64,000 nucleotides of DNA from Psychroflexus torquis ATCC 700755 (GCF_000153485.2 NC_018721.1:186001-250000); one strand, 5' to 3'. Counted from the first letter of the stretch, positions 28,255-36,519 are shown. Notes: generated from the letters alone by a model not told the origin. Program-made: numbers and translations.

Positions 28255-29460
28255 TTATTCTTTTCCATCTACGAAATCCTGTAAATAGCTATAGCGAGGC
28301 GTAAGCTTTCCATCCTTAGTCATTCTAGCCCGTTCCAATACTCCATCAAGGTCTCCATTAAAAAACGCAGGAATCACATGTTTTGCAAACATATCGCCAA
28401 AGCCTTCACTAGCATCTTTAGGAAGCTCACAGGGTAGGTTATCGACTGCCATTACAGTAATTGCACCTTCAGCATCGAAGGCGACTTCCGACTCGGTTTG
28501 TGGATCATAACCATAAAACGGATCGGCAATAGTAGAAGGTCTTAAAGTGGACGCCACTGGTCCATCAATATCACAACTGATATCTGCAATAAGATTGATC
28601 TTAAAGTCAGATCGCTTAGCGTCTTCTCGTGTTATTAAATAGGGAGCATGATCACCGTAAAAGTGCCCTGCTATAAAAAAATCGGTTACTTGGGCAAAAC
28701 GCATAAAAGTGGACTCATAAAACGTAGGATCAAAAAAGAAATCTGAGGTCTTTCCAAGTTTGCCATCTTTGCGCTGGTTATAGTCCATCACATGAATAAC
28801 GGTGTATACTGGTTCATCAAAAGTTGTATTGAGGTACTGCTCTATCCCTACTTTTTTAATCTGAAGATAATCTAAAATTTCCTTGGCGCCTTTGGCGACT
28901 TTCCCTAAACCAGACAGACAAATCTTTAAGTTTGGAATTTTAATAGTGTCCAACTCTTGCTGAAGGGCTTTTAAGTCTTCAAGACCCTCTACTTTAGGTA
29001 AATTGAAAAGACCATCGCGTAAGCCTAAAGCCCGAAAACCATTATAAGCCCCAACCAGACCTGCATAGCGACCAAAGCCAATAAGACGTCCTCCTGTGGG
29101 ACTGGTAATCACTTCATGATCGTAAAGCTCTATGTTTTTCTCTAAAACGGCTTTGAGTAAATCTCGGTTGTAAGGTTGTTTTTTGATAGTATGAGAAAAG
29201 AAAAAATAGGACGCCTTAGGAATTAAAGCCTCAATAGGAACTTCTTTGACTCCCAAAAGCACATCACAACTGGACAAGTCGTCCGTAATTTCAAGACCTT
29301 GCTGCTCATATGCAGTGTCTGGGAAAATACGAATGTTTGAAGATTCTACTTTAAATTCCAGATAGGGATATTGATTTTGGACTGTTTTAGCTTTCTCAGG
29401 AGAGAAGACCACACGACGATCTGGTGGCGTTTTGCGTTCTTTGATAAGTCCAAATTTCAT
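28255..29460 (-). CDS. Saccharopine dehydrogenase (Lys1)-like / alanine dehydrogenase-like NAD(P) oxidoreductase
   Basis: The 401-residue protein starts MKFGLIKERKTPPDRRVVFS with the AlaDh/PNT N-terminal pattern (E+K-PP--RV--SP). It continues with SYFFFSHTIKKQPYNRDLLK, LIGFGRYAGLVGAYNGFRAL, and the NAD-binding LKICLSGLGKVAKGAKEIL. LIADISCDIDGPVASTLRPS is typical of lysine-forming saccharopine dehydrogenases. Substrate specificity is not proven; an amino-acid dehydrogenase role is likely. It is a single-gene unit between a palindrome and a structured-RNA candidate. Confidence 0.75.
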   Translation of the reverse strand: MKFGLIKERKTPPDRRVVFSPEKAKTVQNQYPYLEFKVESSNIRIFPDTAYEQQGLEITDDLSSCDVLLGVKEVPIEALIPKASYFFFSHTIKKQPYNRDLLKAVLEKNIELYDHEVITSPTGGRLIGFGRYAGLVGAYNGFRALGLRDGLFNLPKVEGLEDLKALQQELDTIKIPNLKICLSGLGKVAKGAKEILDYLQIKKVGIEQYLNTTFDEPVYTVIHVMDYNQRKDGKLGKTSDFFFDPTFYESTFMRFAQVTDFFIAGHFYGDHAPYLITREDAKRSDFKINLIADISCDIDGPVASTLRPSTIADPFYGYDPQTESEVAFDAEGAITVMAVDNLPCELPKDASEGFGDMFAKHVIPAFFNGDLDGVLERARMTKDGKLTPRYSYLQDFVDGKE

Positions 29461-29559
29461 AGGCTTTATTTTAAGATGTTTTTTGCTTCAAAGATAGTAT
29501 TTATATCTACTTTTGCGCTTCAAGTTTGAGAGGTTACTTCTTTTTAATAATCGAAGTCG

Positions 29560-29680
29560 CTCGCGTTAGGGATAGAAGCGGCATCCCTCATTGCCGATAG
29601 GTATCGGAAATGAGGATATAGCATATAGCCCGACGCTTTGGAAGGCTAGAGTCGACCAAAGGGAAACGCCCAACTTAAGA
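29560..29680 (+). ncRNA. Structured RNA candidate resembling the Flavo-1 motif
   Basis: GTTAGGGATAGAAGCGGCAT is followed by a hairpin (CCTCATT ... AATGAGG with inner CCGATA/TATCGG at 29585-29615). Then comes GATATAGCATATAGCCCGAC, whose CCC can pair with the earlier GGG, leaving purine-rich internal loops. This arrangement recurs in Bacteroidota intergenic regions and resembles the Flavo-1 RNA as I remember it. Orientation is inferred from the motif. It sits just upstream of ssrA. Confidence 0.45.
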
Positions 29681-29721
29681 TCATTGACAGATAAAGTGAT
29701 AGAAAATTTAAGTTCAATTAC

Positions 29722-29729
29722 TGACTTTG
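29722..29729 (+). promoter_or_regulatory. Candidate -7 box of ssrA
   Basis: TGACTTTG differs from TAnnTTTG at one position and ends 7 bp before the mature 5' end of tmRNA at 29737. Confidence 0.45.
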
Positions 29730-29736
29730 TAAGTAT

Positions 29737-30138
29737 GGGGTCGATTTGGTTTTGACAGCAAGGCCAATTGGATGGTAAGCACGTCGAGCGCTGGAATATA
29801 GCTCGTAAATCTCATGTTTCACACTTTTTTAAACGGCGAAGATAACTACGCCTTGGCTGCATAATCCGAATCACAGTAGGATATGTTTAACCGTTACCAG
29901 GTAACGGGCTAAGATGTCTCGCAAAAGCCTTGATTTACGGCGTTTGCACCAGAGGCACCGGTAAAGTAAATATAGCTAAAACAGGGTCTTGATGTTTTTG
30001 TGAAGCTCAATTGAGAATAAGGACACGGTAGGTGGTTTTCAGCCAGTCTTGTCTCGAAAATTCAAGAGAAAACTAAGCGTGTAGAAGACTATTGAATTGC
30101 TTGTTTGGACGGGAGTTCGAGTCTCCCCGACTCCACCA
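29737..30138 (+). ncRNA. ssrA: tmRNA (transfer-messenger RNA)
   Basis: The 402-nt RNA rescues stalled ribosomes. The 5' GGGGTCG pairs with 3' CGACTCC just before the ACCA end, forming the tRNA-like acceptor stem. The 5' GATTTGGTTTTGACAGCA and the 3' T arm GTTCGAGTCTC are conserved. The resume ORF at 29835-29864 reads GGC GAA GAT AAC TAC GCC TTG GCT GCA TAA, giving the tag GEDNYALAA, close to the usual flavobacterial GENNYALAA. CCA is encoded. The gene ends at an array of accessory genes; ssrA 3' ends are frequent integration sites. Confidence 0.97.
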
Positions 30139-30140
30139 TA

Positions 30141-30176
30141 AACCCTCATATACCCAGTGTATATGAGGGTTTTTTT
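30141..30176 (+). terminator. Rho-independent terminator of ssrA
   Basis: AACCCTCATATAC, loop CCAGT, GTATATGAGGGTTTTTTT: a 13-bp stem followed by seven T. Confidence 0.92.
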
Positions 30177-30330
30177 CGTTTTTCAAATTAGTTAACAAAA
30201 ATTCAGTTTCCCACTTTTGAAAGTTTGTGCATAATCGGTTAGTTATTATGTAGCTATATTTTTATAAACTGATTGAGTAAGATACAGCGTATTCAATTCG
30301 TTTTTTAATCCAAAAAAACTGATTCTATAC

Positions 30331-30537
30331 TTATTTATATATATTTTTCTTGTGACTTTGTTTAATTGTTCTGTAAGCATTAAAGATCAAAAGGGTGTTT
30401 AAAAACCAAAACGCTTTAACTAACCAAACATTAATTGAATATCCAAAAAATATTTCAGGTTCCGAATTGAACATAGTATCAATAAATATTAATAATGATA
30501 TTATTCCGCCAATCAATAAAAATATTTTTTTGCACAT
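30331..30537 (-). CDS. Small two-helix membrane protein, unknown
   Basis: The 68-residue product has two hydrophobic segments (IFLLIGGIISLLIFID and INVWLVKAFWFLNTLLIFNA) and a basic tail. No family recognised. It is the last minus-strand gene of the array between ssrA and the integrase remnant. Size and charge pattern fit an immunity-type or accessory membrane peptide, but that is speculation. Confidence 0.5.
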   Translation of the reverse strand: MCKKIFLLIGGIISLLIFIDTMFNSEPEIFFGYSINVWLVKAFWFLNTLLIFNAYRTIKQSHKKNIYK

Positions 30538-30542
30538 TTTTT

Positions 30543-30776
30543 TTATTTAATTAATTCTAGTTCAAAGTAAAATAGATTGCAACAACAAGTATGTTTTATG
30601 TATCCAGTAGAGTTTTCACACCAAGAAAGAGCTATCCCAATAAAAAGCACCTTATTTAGATAACCAACTGAAAAAAAAGGGATACAAAGCACTCTAAAAA
30701 CAACCTTCTCCTCCTGTAAGGTTCTTGACAACTCCTCAAATTCCCCCTTATTTAAAAATCTCGGATCAGACAACAA
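30543..30776 (-). CDS. Short hypothetical ORF, doubtful
   Basis: The 77-residue frame starts only at TTG and ends 6 bp before the small membrane protein. The N-terminal half (LNKGEFEELSRTLQEEKVVF) looks protein-like, but the Cys-rich end (KHTCCCNLFYF) does not. A stop lies shortly upstream and no ATG is available. It may be a truncated gene or non-coding. Confidence 0.25.
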   Translation of the reverse strand: MLSDPRFLNKGEFEELSRTLQEEKVVFRVLCIPFFSVGYLNKVLFIGIALSWCENSTGYIKHTCCCNLFYFELELIK

Positions 30777-30828
30777 ATTATATAGCTTTGGCCTATCGAC
30801 GAGCCATATGCTTAGTTATTGTGAAACG

Positions 30829-31368
30829 TTAATTATTCATTAGTGACACTTGCTTATTGATGAAGTTTTGAATTTGAAATTTATTTTGTATTCCTAAACT
30901 ACCTCTGTGAAATAAGCCTTCCTCAAGCATAATGATTTCAGATTCTTTATGAGGGAAAGGAAACCTACCAGCCCAAACAGCGTGTGATTGAAAATTTTTT
31001 AATAATTCAATTTCTGACGAATCAAGTTTGATTTTATAATATTCAACGATTTGTAGATAATCATGGCCATTACTTTTGCCTTTCCATTTTTTCATAAAAT
31101 CATAAAAAGTTTTTATTTGACCACTTTTAATATTTTCTTTTTCAATGAAAAGGGCGCGTGCCTTTATAATTAATTCAATTGATAGCGAATACAATAACAT
31201 TATAGATCGACTTAATCCAAGAGTTTTTATTCTGTCATTTTCTGTAAACCAATTTTCAACAACTTCTAAGAATAAATCTAAATTTTCATCTGCTGCTAAT
31301 TTTAGACTTTCAGCATGCTCAATATAGGTATAGAAGTGCAATGAATTTCTAGTATCAAAATCATCCAT
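30829..31368 (-). CDS. Uncharacterised protein, possible HEPN-like helical fold
   Basis: The 179-residue product has no family that I recognise with confidence. The pattern IMLLYSLSIELIIKARALFI followed by KTFYDFMKKW and FQSHAVWAGRFPFPHKESE resembles HEPN-type helical proteins of accessory regions, though no clear RxxxxH motif is seen. It is part of a run of unknown minus-strand genes after ssrA, preceded by a spacer with ACGTTGTTGTAC (31391-31402) that recurs before the 33534 gene stop. ATG start with an AT-rich leader. Confidence 0.6.
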   Translation of the reverse strand: MDDFDTRNSLHFYTYIEHAESLKLAADENLDLFLEVVENWFTENDRIKTLGLSRSIMLLYSLSIELIIKARALFIEKENIKSGQIKTFYDFMKKWKGKSNGHDYLQIVEYYKIKLDSSEIELLKNFQSHAVWAGRFPFPHKESEIIMLEEGLFHRGSLGIQNKFQIQNFINKQVSLMNN

Positions 31369-31508
31369 AATTTATTCTTAATTTTTTAAAACGTTGTTGT
31401 ACTAGATTAGTTTTGTGATTAAGCAATAAATTTAATAAATAATAACTGTATAGAAAGTCCACAAGGACTTTCCTAAATAAGCCAAAACCAAGGCAATTAA
31501 TTTTTAAT
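31369..31508. repeat. Cassette-like spacer with hairpin
   Basis: The non-coding spacer contains ACGTTGTTGTAC (31391-31402), AGATTAGT, GATTAAGC and a perfect hairpin GAAAGTCC-ACAA-GGACTTTC (31453-31472). Its left end aligns with the left end of the spacer at 33340-33533 (GTTTTGTATAAGATTAGT). Confidence 0.5.
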
Positions 31509-32222
31509 TTACTTAATTATATATTCCATAAATCTTTTTCCTAATTCTGTCGTTTTAACTGAAGGTTTCTCGTATGTACTGTTATACAATATATAGTCAT
31601 TAACTCCAAAATCTATTAAACCTCCATTTGTTGTAATTAGACCTTTATTCTCCAAGTCAAGACAATAAAACTTAAATTCAGATTGCTCAATTACTATTCT
31701 TTTATTATACTCATTGTATCTTGAAAAGAAATTGTCGTAGGTTTCAATTTTATCTAAAATTTCTTCACTGGAATTAATGTAGGAAATTATTATTATTTGA
31801 ATTGGTGATAAATTCACTAAAAAATTGAGAAATAATCTATTTACACTTAATTCATAATTTTCTTGAGTCATAATAGAATCCATAAATACGTTTGCTAATG
31901 TGATTCTTATTTTTTCATCTCTAATTCTCATTGAGGATTTCCAAAAATTTATATTAAAATCATAAAAGTCATCACTTTCTATATATTTTTCAACTAATTC
32001 GTCATTTTCAATATTTCTTACTTTTTCTTGTAAAATCTGAACGGTTTCATTAATCCTCTTTTGTTGGATTCTGTTCGGAACTTGAATAAATATTTCATTC
32101 ATTACTGAACCAAGCCAAGGAATTGTAGAAATTACCCCACTAATTATTCCGTCTTGCATTTCCTCAATTCCAGTTGCTTTTTTTAAAATTTCTGATGGTA
32201 ATTTTCTTTCTTCTTTTCCCAC
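31509..32222 (-). CDS. Uncharacterised accessory protein with N-terminal amphipathic region
   Basis: The 237-residue protein starts at GTG. The N-terminal segment GIISGVISTIPWLGSVMNEI resembles the 'P-GG-l-elf' hydrophobic motif seen at the head of several accessory or defence proteins, followed by a helical region and then a winged-helix-like tail (FKFYCLDLENKGLITTNGGL, VKTTELGKRFMEYI). I cannot assign a function. It belongs to the post-ssrA array and is flanked on both sides by dyad-rich spacers. Confidence 0.6.
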   Translation of the reverse strand: MGKEERKLPSEILKKATGIEEMQDGIISGVISTIPWLGSVMNEIFIQVPNRIQQKRINETVQILQEKVRNIENDELVEKYIESDDFYDFNINFWKSSMRIRDEKIRITLANVFMDSIMTQENYELSVNRLFLNFLVNLSPIQIIIISYINSSEEILDKIETYDNFFSRYNEYNKRIVIEQSEFKFYCLDLENKGLITTNGGLIDFGVNDYILYNSTYEKPSVKTTELGKRFMEYIIK

Positions 32223-32397
32223 TCAATTATTTTATTTTTTAATTTTCGGATTTTTTTTAAATTACAGATAGCGTTTAGTAAATAAAACTAGGCGATTTCG
32301 AGGCATTAAACTTTCCGTTAAACACAAAGTTTGATATGAAACAAAACTTTGATTTTATGATTACTTCGCCTGTTTTTTATATAAGTTGTTATGTCCT
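32223..32397. repeat. Cassette-like dyad spacer
   Basis: The arms AAAACTAGGCGA (32284-32295) and TCGCCTGTTTT (32366-32376) are complementary with one bulge. The interior contains ACAAAACTTTGATT (32341-32354), identical to 14 nt of the spacer at 33340-33533. The right end GTTGTTATG lies 5-6 bp from the next gene's stop. Confidence 0.55.
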
Positions 32398-33327
32398 TTA
32401 TTCTTTATAATTAATTCTACTGTAAACACATTCATTATATTTTGAAATCCAATTAGCAAGAACCCTGTTAAATATTCTGAAAATTTCTTCAATATCATTT
32501 GGGACATTTCCTAAATCTTTTCCAATTACAATGAATAAACCATCTGGATGGTCGTCATCACATACTATTGGTATTGTAGAAGACAATAAATAATATTCTT
32601 CGCCATTTATTTTGAATTTACCATTTTCAAAACGATTGTTATTAATTGACAAACGAAGAATATTTTGAATCTCCTGTTTTTCAGATTTTAAATCAGTTCT
32701 TTCTAACAAATCCCATATCAATGATTCTTTAATTTTAAGTTCATCTTTTAGGACATATATACCAGTATTGTATTCAACAATATCCTGTTTAGGTGTTTCA
32801 CTAGCAATATTTTGTAAATAAGTTGCGACTGTAAATTTAGAGTTGAAGCTTTCTAGAACTAAATGTAAGTTAGTTATAAAAGGTCGAAGCAAATTTAATA
32901 CACCATCTTCAATATCTTTCTCACACATCCGATTAGATATTTCTTCTTCAGTAGCATAATTTGGGACAGCTTTATTAGTTAATTTGCAAGTCTGGTCGTT
33001 TAGTCCAATTAAAGTTGATGCAATTGCATCATTAATTAGAGATTTTCTAGCAAAGCTTTTTGAAAGGGTATCCTCATTTATCTCGTTTTCAATATTTTCA
33101 ATTAGCAGTTTTGGGAAATTCTTTTCGTTGAAATATTTAAAAATATTTATGGCAGTGAAGACAATAATTGAAAAAATTAAAATTCCAAACCAAAGAGAAT
33201 CAATAGCCTTAATTTGACTCGAAGCGATGGCCATTATAGCGCCTATGATTACTTCAAAAACTATTATAAATGGGCCTAACTTTATAATAGTATCAATCCA
33301 TTTTTTTAGTGCTTCAAGGTTTTTCAT
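32398..33327 (-). CDS. Membrane protein with GAF-like cytoplasmic domain, unknown function
   Basis: The 309-residue protein has two N-terminal transmembrane helices (LGPFIIVFEVIIGAIMAIAS and LWFGILIFSIIVFTAINIF), then a soluble part of about 230 residues. The part from FTVATYLQNI to the end (YYLLSSTIPIVCDDDHPDGL, FIVIGKDLG, EIFRIFNRVLANWI) has the layout of a GAF sensor domain. Two TM plus GAF would suit a ligand-gated membrane sensor or effector. No catalytic motif seen. It is in the array of unknown genes downstream of ssrA. Confidence 0.6.
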   Translation of the reverse strand: MKNLEALKKWIDTIIKLGPFIIVFEVIIGAIMAIASSQIKAIDSLWFGILIFSIIVFTAINIFKYFNEKNFPKLLIENIENEINEDTLSKSFARKSLINDAIASTLIGLNDQTCKLTNKAVPNYATEEEISNRMCEKDIEDGVLNLLRPFITNLHLVLESFNSKFTVATYLQNIASETPKQDIVEYNTGIYVLKDELKIKESLIWDLLERTDLKSEKQEIQNILRLSINNNRFENGKFKINGEEYYLLSSTIPIVCDDDHPDGLFIVIGKDLGNVPNDIEEIFRIFNRVLANWISKYNECVYSRINYKE

Positions 33328-33339
33328 TTATTATTGGGC

Positions 33340-33533
33340 ATAACAGTTTTGTATAAGATTAGTGTGGAAGGTAGGCAATCGAAGAATTGTCAACCGAGCC
33401 GCAAGCTTATACTTATTTTATGTTTTTACTTTGTCGATTTAAAAATAATCAAATAAGTATGAGCGACACTATTAACATGTACAAAACTTTGATTAAGCCA
33501 AAAACCCCACATTAATTTTATACGTTGTTGTAC
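33340..33533. repeat. Cassette-like dyad spacer, attC-like in layout
   Basis: The 16-nt arms TATAAGATTAGTGTGG (33352-33367) and CCACATTAATTTTATA (33507-33522) pair with two G-T wobbles across the spacer. The ends are GCATAACAG (33339) and ACGTTGTTGTAC (33522-33533), the latter directly abutting the next gene's stop. The 7-bp ends do not fit the integron GTTRRRY core. Confidence 0.55.
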
Positions 33534-33977
33534 TTAGTTGTTTTCCATCATTGTCTTAATTTTATTTCTAAAACTAAGGTGAGCAAAAATTCTGGTTATT
33601 AGATTCCCTCCGAATCCTACGATAAAAAAATAATTTAAAATCATGAAATCAGTTTCATCAAATGTTGAGTATTCAGATTTTCCGAGTAGAATCAGAATTA
33701 AAAACGGTAAAGAGATTAGGAAAACCATCCAATTTCCATTTATTATTTCAATCACACCATTTGTTTTCTTTATTTTCACAACTCCACTAACAAGAAAAGA
33801 TTTGAATTTCCAAGAAGTCCAACCGTCAGCTTTATGAAATATTATTTTATCAGATTTTCTCTTGATGTAAAAGAATCTTTCATCGTTCAAGTATTCTTCA
33901 ATTATGTCAAGAATCTCTTCCTCTTTTAGGAGATTAGATTTAATTCTTGTCCGAAATTGTATAGGTAAGAATGTCAT
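33534..33977 (-). CDS. Uncharacterised two-helix membrane protein
   Basis: The start is taken as ATG 33977 (MTFLPIQFRTRIKSN); the longer TTG frame begins inside a spacer motif (GTTGTAC). Two transmembrane segments are near the C-terminus (NWMVFLISLPFLILILLG and FMILNYFFIVGFGGNLI), after a cytoplasmic domain containing FHKADGWTSWKFKSF. No family recognised. First gene of the array, next to the integrase remnant. Confidence 0.55.
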   Translation of the reverse strand: MTFLPIQFRTRIKSNLLKEEEILDIIEEYLNDERFFYIKRKSDKIIFHKADGWTSWKFKSFLVSGVVKIKKTNGVIEIINGNWMVFLISLPFLILILLGKSEYSTFDETDFMILNYFFIVGFGGNLITRIFAHLSFRNKIKTMMENN

Positions 33978-34040
33978 TTTTTTAATTAAGTACAACGTAC
34001 GGATAAAACAATAATTTATGTTATATCCATTATTAAAATA

Positions 34041-34200
34041 CTAATCTAAGGGATTTTTTATTGTTTTAAGAGTGTTTGTTCCCACATGAGTGTAAATTTT
34101 TGTCGTTTTAGTTGATAGGTGTCCTTATAAAACCTGTATTTGTCTTAAGTCAACTTCCCAGCCTTTGGCTAAAAGCTCGTTTAATTGCTGCTCTAGTAGG
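34041..34200 (-). pseudogene. Tyrosine recombinase (integrase) C-terminal remnant
   Basis: The minus strand encodes LRQIQVL-stop-GHLSTKTTKIYTHVGT and then LKTIKNPLD-stop. GHxxTxxTxxYTH is the C-terminal His and Tyr box of XerC/D-like integrases, and the end KSPLD is typical for Bacteroidota. TAA at 34125-34127 interrupts the frame one codon before GH. The rest of the gene is missing or unrecognisable. It marks the distal border of the 4-kb array that begins at ssrA. Confidence 0.75.
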
Positions 34201-34439
34201 CTATCATTTGGTGAGGTTAAAACTTTTATATTCTCATAATCTCTTACTTAAAATGCTATTCGTATTAAATTCAATATACTGAAGGTTAAAGCTTAACATT
34301 ACTGGAAGCCAATCGTTCCACTTTACATAATTTTCTTCGTTCCTAGTAACGTCCCTGAATTCAAAGCCCAATTTTCTAAACGAATTCACATAATCTGTAA
34401 TACCTCAAACTCAATTGGACCTGGAATCATTAGTAATTT
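34201..34439. other. Degraded intergenic sequence
   Basis: There is no open gene. Short stretches of minus-strand reading (for example FRKLGFEFRDVTRNEENYVK) look protein-like but are broken by frameshifts and stops. Its origin is not identified. Confidence 0.4.
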
Positions 34440-34740
34440 CTACCTTTTATTTTTTAATATTTTGTGAATCAAATCATATTTGCAAACAAGAATACCATCT
34501 AAATCTACATAGATATAATCACCAGAAATAAAATAAACAACACCAAGTTTTACTATAGAGTCTATTTCTCCACTATTGTGTTTAATGCTTTTAACTTGAG
34601 AAGTGTTTAGAGCTCTTATACCTATTTCCATAAAATTAATGAGTTGACTATCGCGAAGACACGCATTTATAGTAATGCCATTCCACTTGTTTTCTATCGC
34701 CAGTGTAACTAGCTGATCACTTAGTAATTGTAATATTAAT
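34440..34740 (-). pseudogene. RraA-like protein, C-terminal remnant
   Basis: LLSDQLVTLAIENKWNGITI, NACLRDSQLINFMEIGIRAL, the region VVYFISGDYIYVDLDGILV and IKHNSGEID match the second half of RraA/HMG-aldolase-like proteins (NG-GV-V-G-VRD, IGV-ALGT, PGD-VYADEDGV). The N-terminal half is absent: upstream codons come from a repeated hairpin element at 34750-34813, so the open frame to 34829 is an artefact of that junction. Not expected to be functional. Confidence 0.7.
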
Positions 34741-34749
34741 AAATAGTGG

Positions 34750-34813
34750 CTGGTCGGAAATAGACAAATTTTATAAAATGAATTATTTTTAATTTTGCTG
34801 TATTTCCGTCCAG
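34750..34813. repeat. Repeated hairpin element, copy downstream of aceA
   Basis: The minus strand reads CTGG-AC-GGAAATA ... TATTTCC-GA-CCAG, an 11-bp stem with a 2-nt internal mismatch. The loop starts with CAGCAAAATTAAAAAT, as in the copy at 36520-36566, and carries an extra ~17 nt. It ends 33 bp beyond the aceA stop and interrupts the rraA remnant. Confidence 0.7.
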
Positions 34814-34845
34814 ACACTACATACCACATTCATCACTACATGGAA

Positions 34846-36471
34846 TTATTTATCTGTAACAAGTTCTCTTTTTTCAACCTTTTTATCAATTTCAAACTGA
34901 TTACTTGTATTCTTTCCTCCTCCTGCTTTTATAGCTTTGTCTCCAGCAAAAAAACTTTTGTGATCGTCTCCTAAGTCAGATCCTGCCATACGTTGATGTT
35001 TAACACAAGAAACCTTATTACGGATTTCTTGTCTCTGTACCCCTTTTACATAAGCCAACATGCCTTCTTCTGAAAAATATCCTTTGGTTAAGTCATTCAT
35101 ATGAAGAGCGGTAGTATGATAGGTTGGTAAAGTAATTAGGTGATGGAAAATCCCTGCATCTCTTGCACTATCTGTTTGGAAGGTCTTAATTTTCTCATCT
35201 GCACGATAGCATAATTCTGTAGCATCATAGTGTGAATCCATTAGATTATTCCTATCATAAGCTGTCATATTTTCACCTTCTGCAAGCATTTCTTCATAGA
35301 CTTGATGACGGAAGTTTAATGTCCAGTTAAAAGAGGGCGAGTTATTGTAAACCAATTTAGCCGTAGGAACCACTTCTTTGATTCTGTTTACCATATGTGC
35401 AATCTGTTTCACATTTGGAGTTGGCGTTTCAATCCATAAAAGATCTGCCCCGTTTTGAAGACTTGTAATACAATCTAATACAACTCTATCTATATTAGAT
35501 CCCTCTTTAAATTTATACAACCCATTGGCTAGTCTTAAAGGTCTCACTAATTTGCCATCCCTTTTAAGAAGGACATCATCTTGTTTGGCCTCTTTTACAT
35601 CAATTTCTTCGGCTTCTACAAAGGCTAAATATTGAGAAGCTAAATCTCCGGGTTCTTGACTAACGGGCAATTTTTGAGTTAAACCAGCTCCTTCAGAATC
35701 TGTTCTAGCGACTATAATTCCATCTTCTACACCTAATTCTAAAAACGCGTATCTAATCGCATTTAGCTTCGCAATAAAATCTTCATGAGGCACAGTTACT
35801 TTTCCATCTTGATGACCACATTGTTTGGCATCAGAAACTTGATTTTCAATCTGAATAGCACAAGCACCAGCTTGAATCATTTTTTTGGTTAACAAGTAGG
35901 TTGCTTCTTCGTTTCCAAAACCAGCATCGATATCAGCTATAATAGGAACTACATGGGTCTCAAAATTGTCAATTTGATCTTGCACATCTTCTCCTCTTTC
36001 AAGTCTTTTAAATAAATCATTTAACTCAATAGCATCGGCTTGGCGTAAGAAGTCATAAATTTCACTTATCAAAGCTGGAACTGCTGTTTTTTCGTGCATA
36101 GATTGATCTGGCAGTGGTCCAAATTCTGAACGTAACGCAGCAACCATCCAACCAGAAAGATATAAATACTTTTTACTGGTCGTTTTGTGATGCTTTTTAA
36201 TAGCTATCATTTTTTGCTGCGCTACAAAACCATGCCAGCAACCAAGAGATTGAGTAAATTTAGACGAATCTGCATCGTAAGCTGCCATATCTTTTCTCAT
36301 GATGGCTGCTGTATATATGGCGATGTCTAAACCTGTTTTAAAACGATTCTGAGTAGCCATTCTAGCTACGCTTTCAGGATGTATGGCGTTCCAACTCTCT
36401 CCGTACTTTTCTTTAAGGGTTCTTACAGTCTGTAATGCAGAGCTGTAATTTGTTTGTGGTAAATTTTTCAT
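34846..36471 (-). CDS. aceA: Isocitrate lyase
   Basis: The 541-residue enzyme cleaves isocitrate to succinate and glyoxylate, the first step of the glyoxylate shunt. The active-site loop is SDAKQCGHQDGK (family KKCGH, here KQCGH). It also has IIADIDAGFGNEEATY, IIVARTDSEGAGL, and a C-terminal NKVSCVKHQRMAGSDLGDDH. The ~540-residue size is the longer form usual in Bacteroidota. It lies 143 bp downstream of aceB on the same strand and is presumably co-regulated by the divergent RamB-like protein. Confidence 0.93.
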   Translation of the reverse strand: MKNLPQTNYSSALQTVRTLKEKYGESWNAIHPESVARMATQNRFKTGLDIAIYTAAIMRKDMAAYDADSSKFTQSLGCWHGFVAQQKMIAIKKHHKTTSKKYLYLSGWMVAALRSEFGPLPDQSMHEKTAVPALISEIYDFLRQADAIELNDLFKRLERGEDVQDQIDNFETHVVPIIADIDAGFGNEEATYLLTKKMIQAGACAIQIENQVSDAKQCGHQDGKVTVPHEDFIAKLNAIRYAFLELGVEDGIIVARTDSEGAGLTQKLPVSQEPGDLASQYLAFVEAEEIDVKEAKQDDVLLKRDGKLVRPLRLANGLYKFKEGSNIDRVVLDCITSLQNGADLLWIETPTPNVKQIAHMVNRIKEVVPTAKLVYNNSPSFNWTLNFRHQVYEEMLAEGENMTAYDRNNLMDSHYDATELCYRADEKIKTFQTDSARDAGIFHHLITLPTYHTTALHMNDLTKGYFSEEGMLAYVKGVQRQEIRNKVSCVKHQRMAGSDLGDDHKSFFAGDKAIKAGGGKNTSNQFEIDKKVEKRELVTDK

Positions 36472-36519
36472 AGTTTTGTATTGATTATTAGGGTTATTCT
36501 AGATTTTGATAATTAGTGA

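Noticed and set aside
33340..33533. True integron attC site
   Set aside because: The layout is attC-like, but the end heptamers do not match RYYYAAC/GTTRRRY and no IntI is present; kept only as a cassette-like spacer.
34741..34829. N-terminal extension of the rraA remnant as genuine protein
   Set aside because: These codons derive from the repeated hairpin element also found between aceB and aceA, so the frame is accidental.
34041..34840. attR copy of the tmRNA 3' end
   Set aside because: I looked for GTTCGAGTCTC or CGACTCCACCA beyond the integrase remnant and found none.
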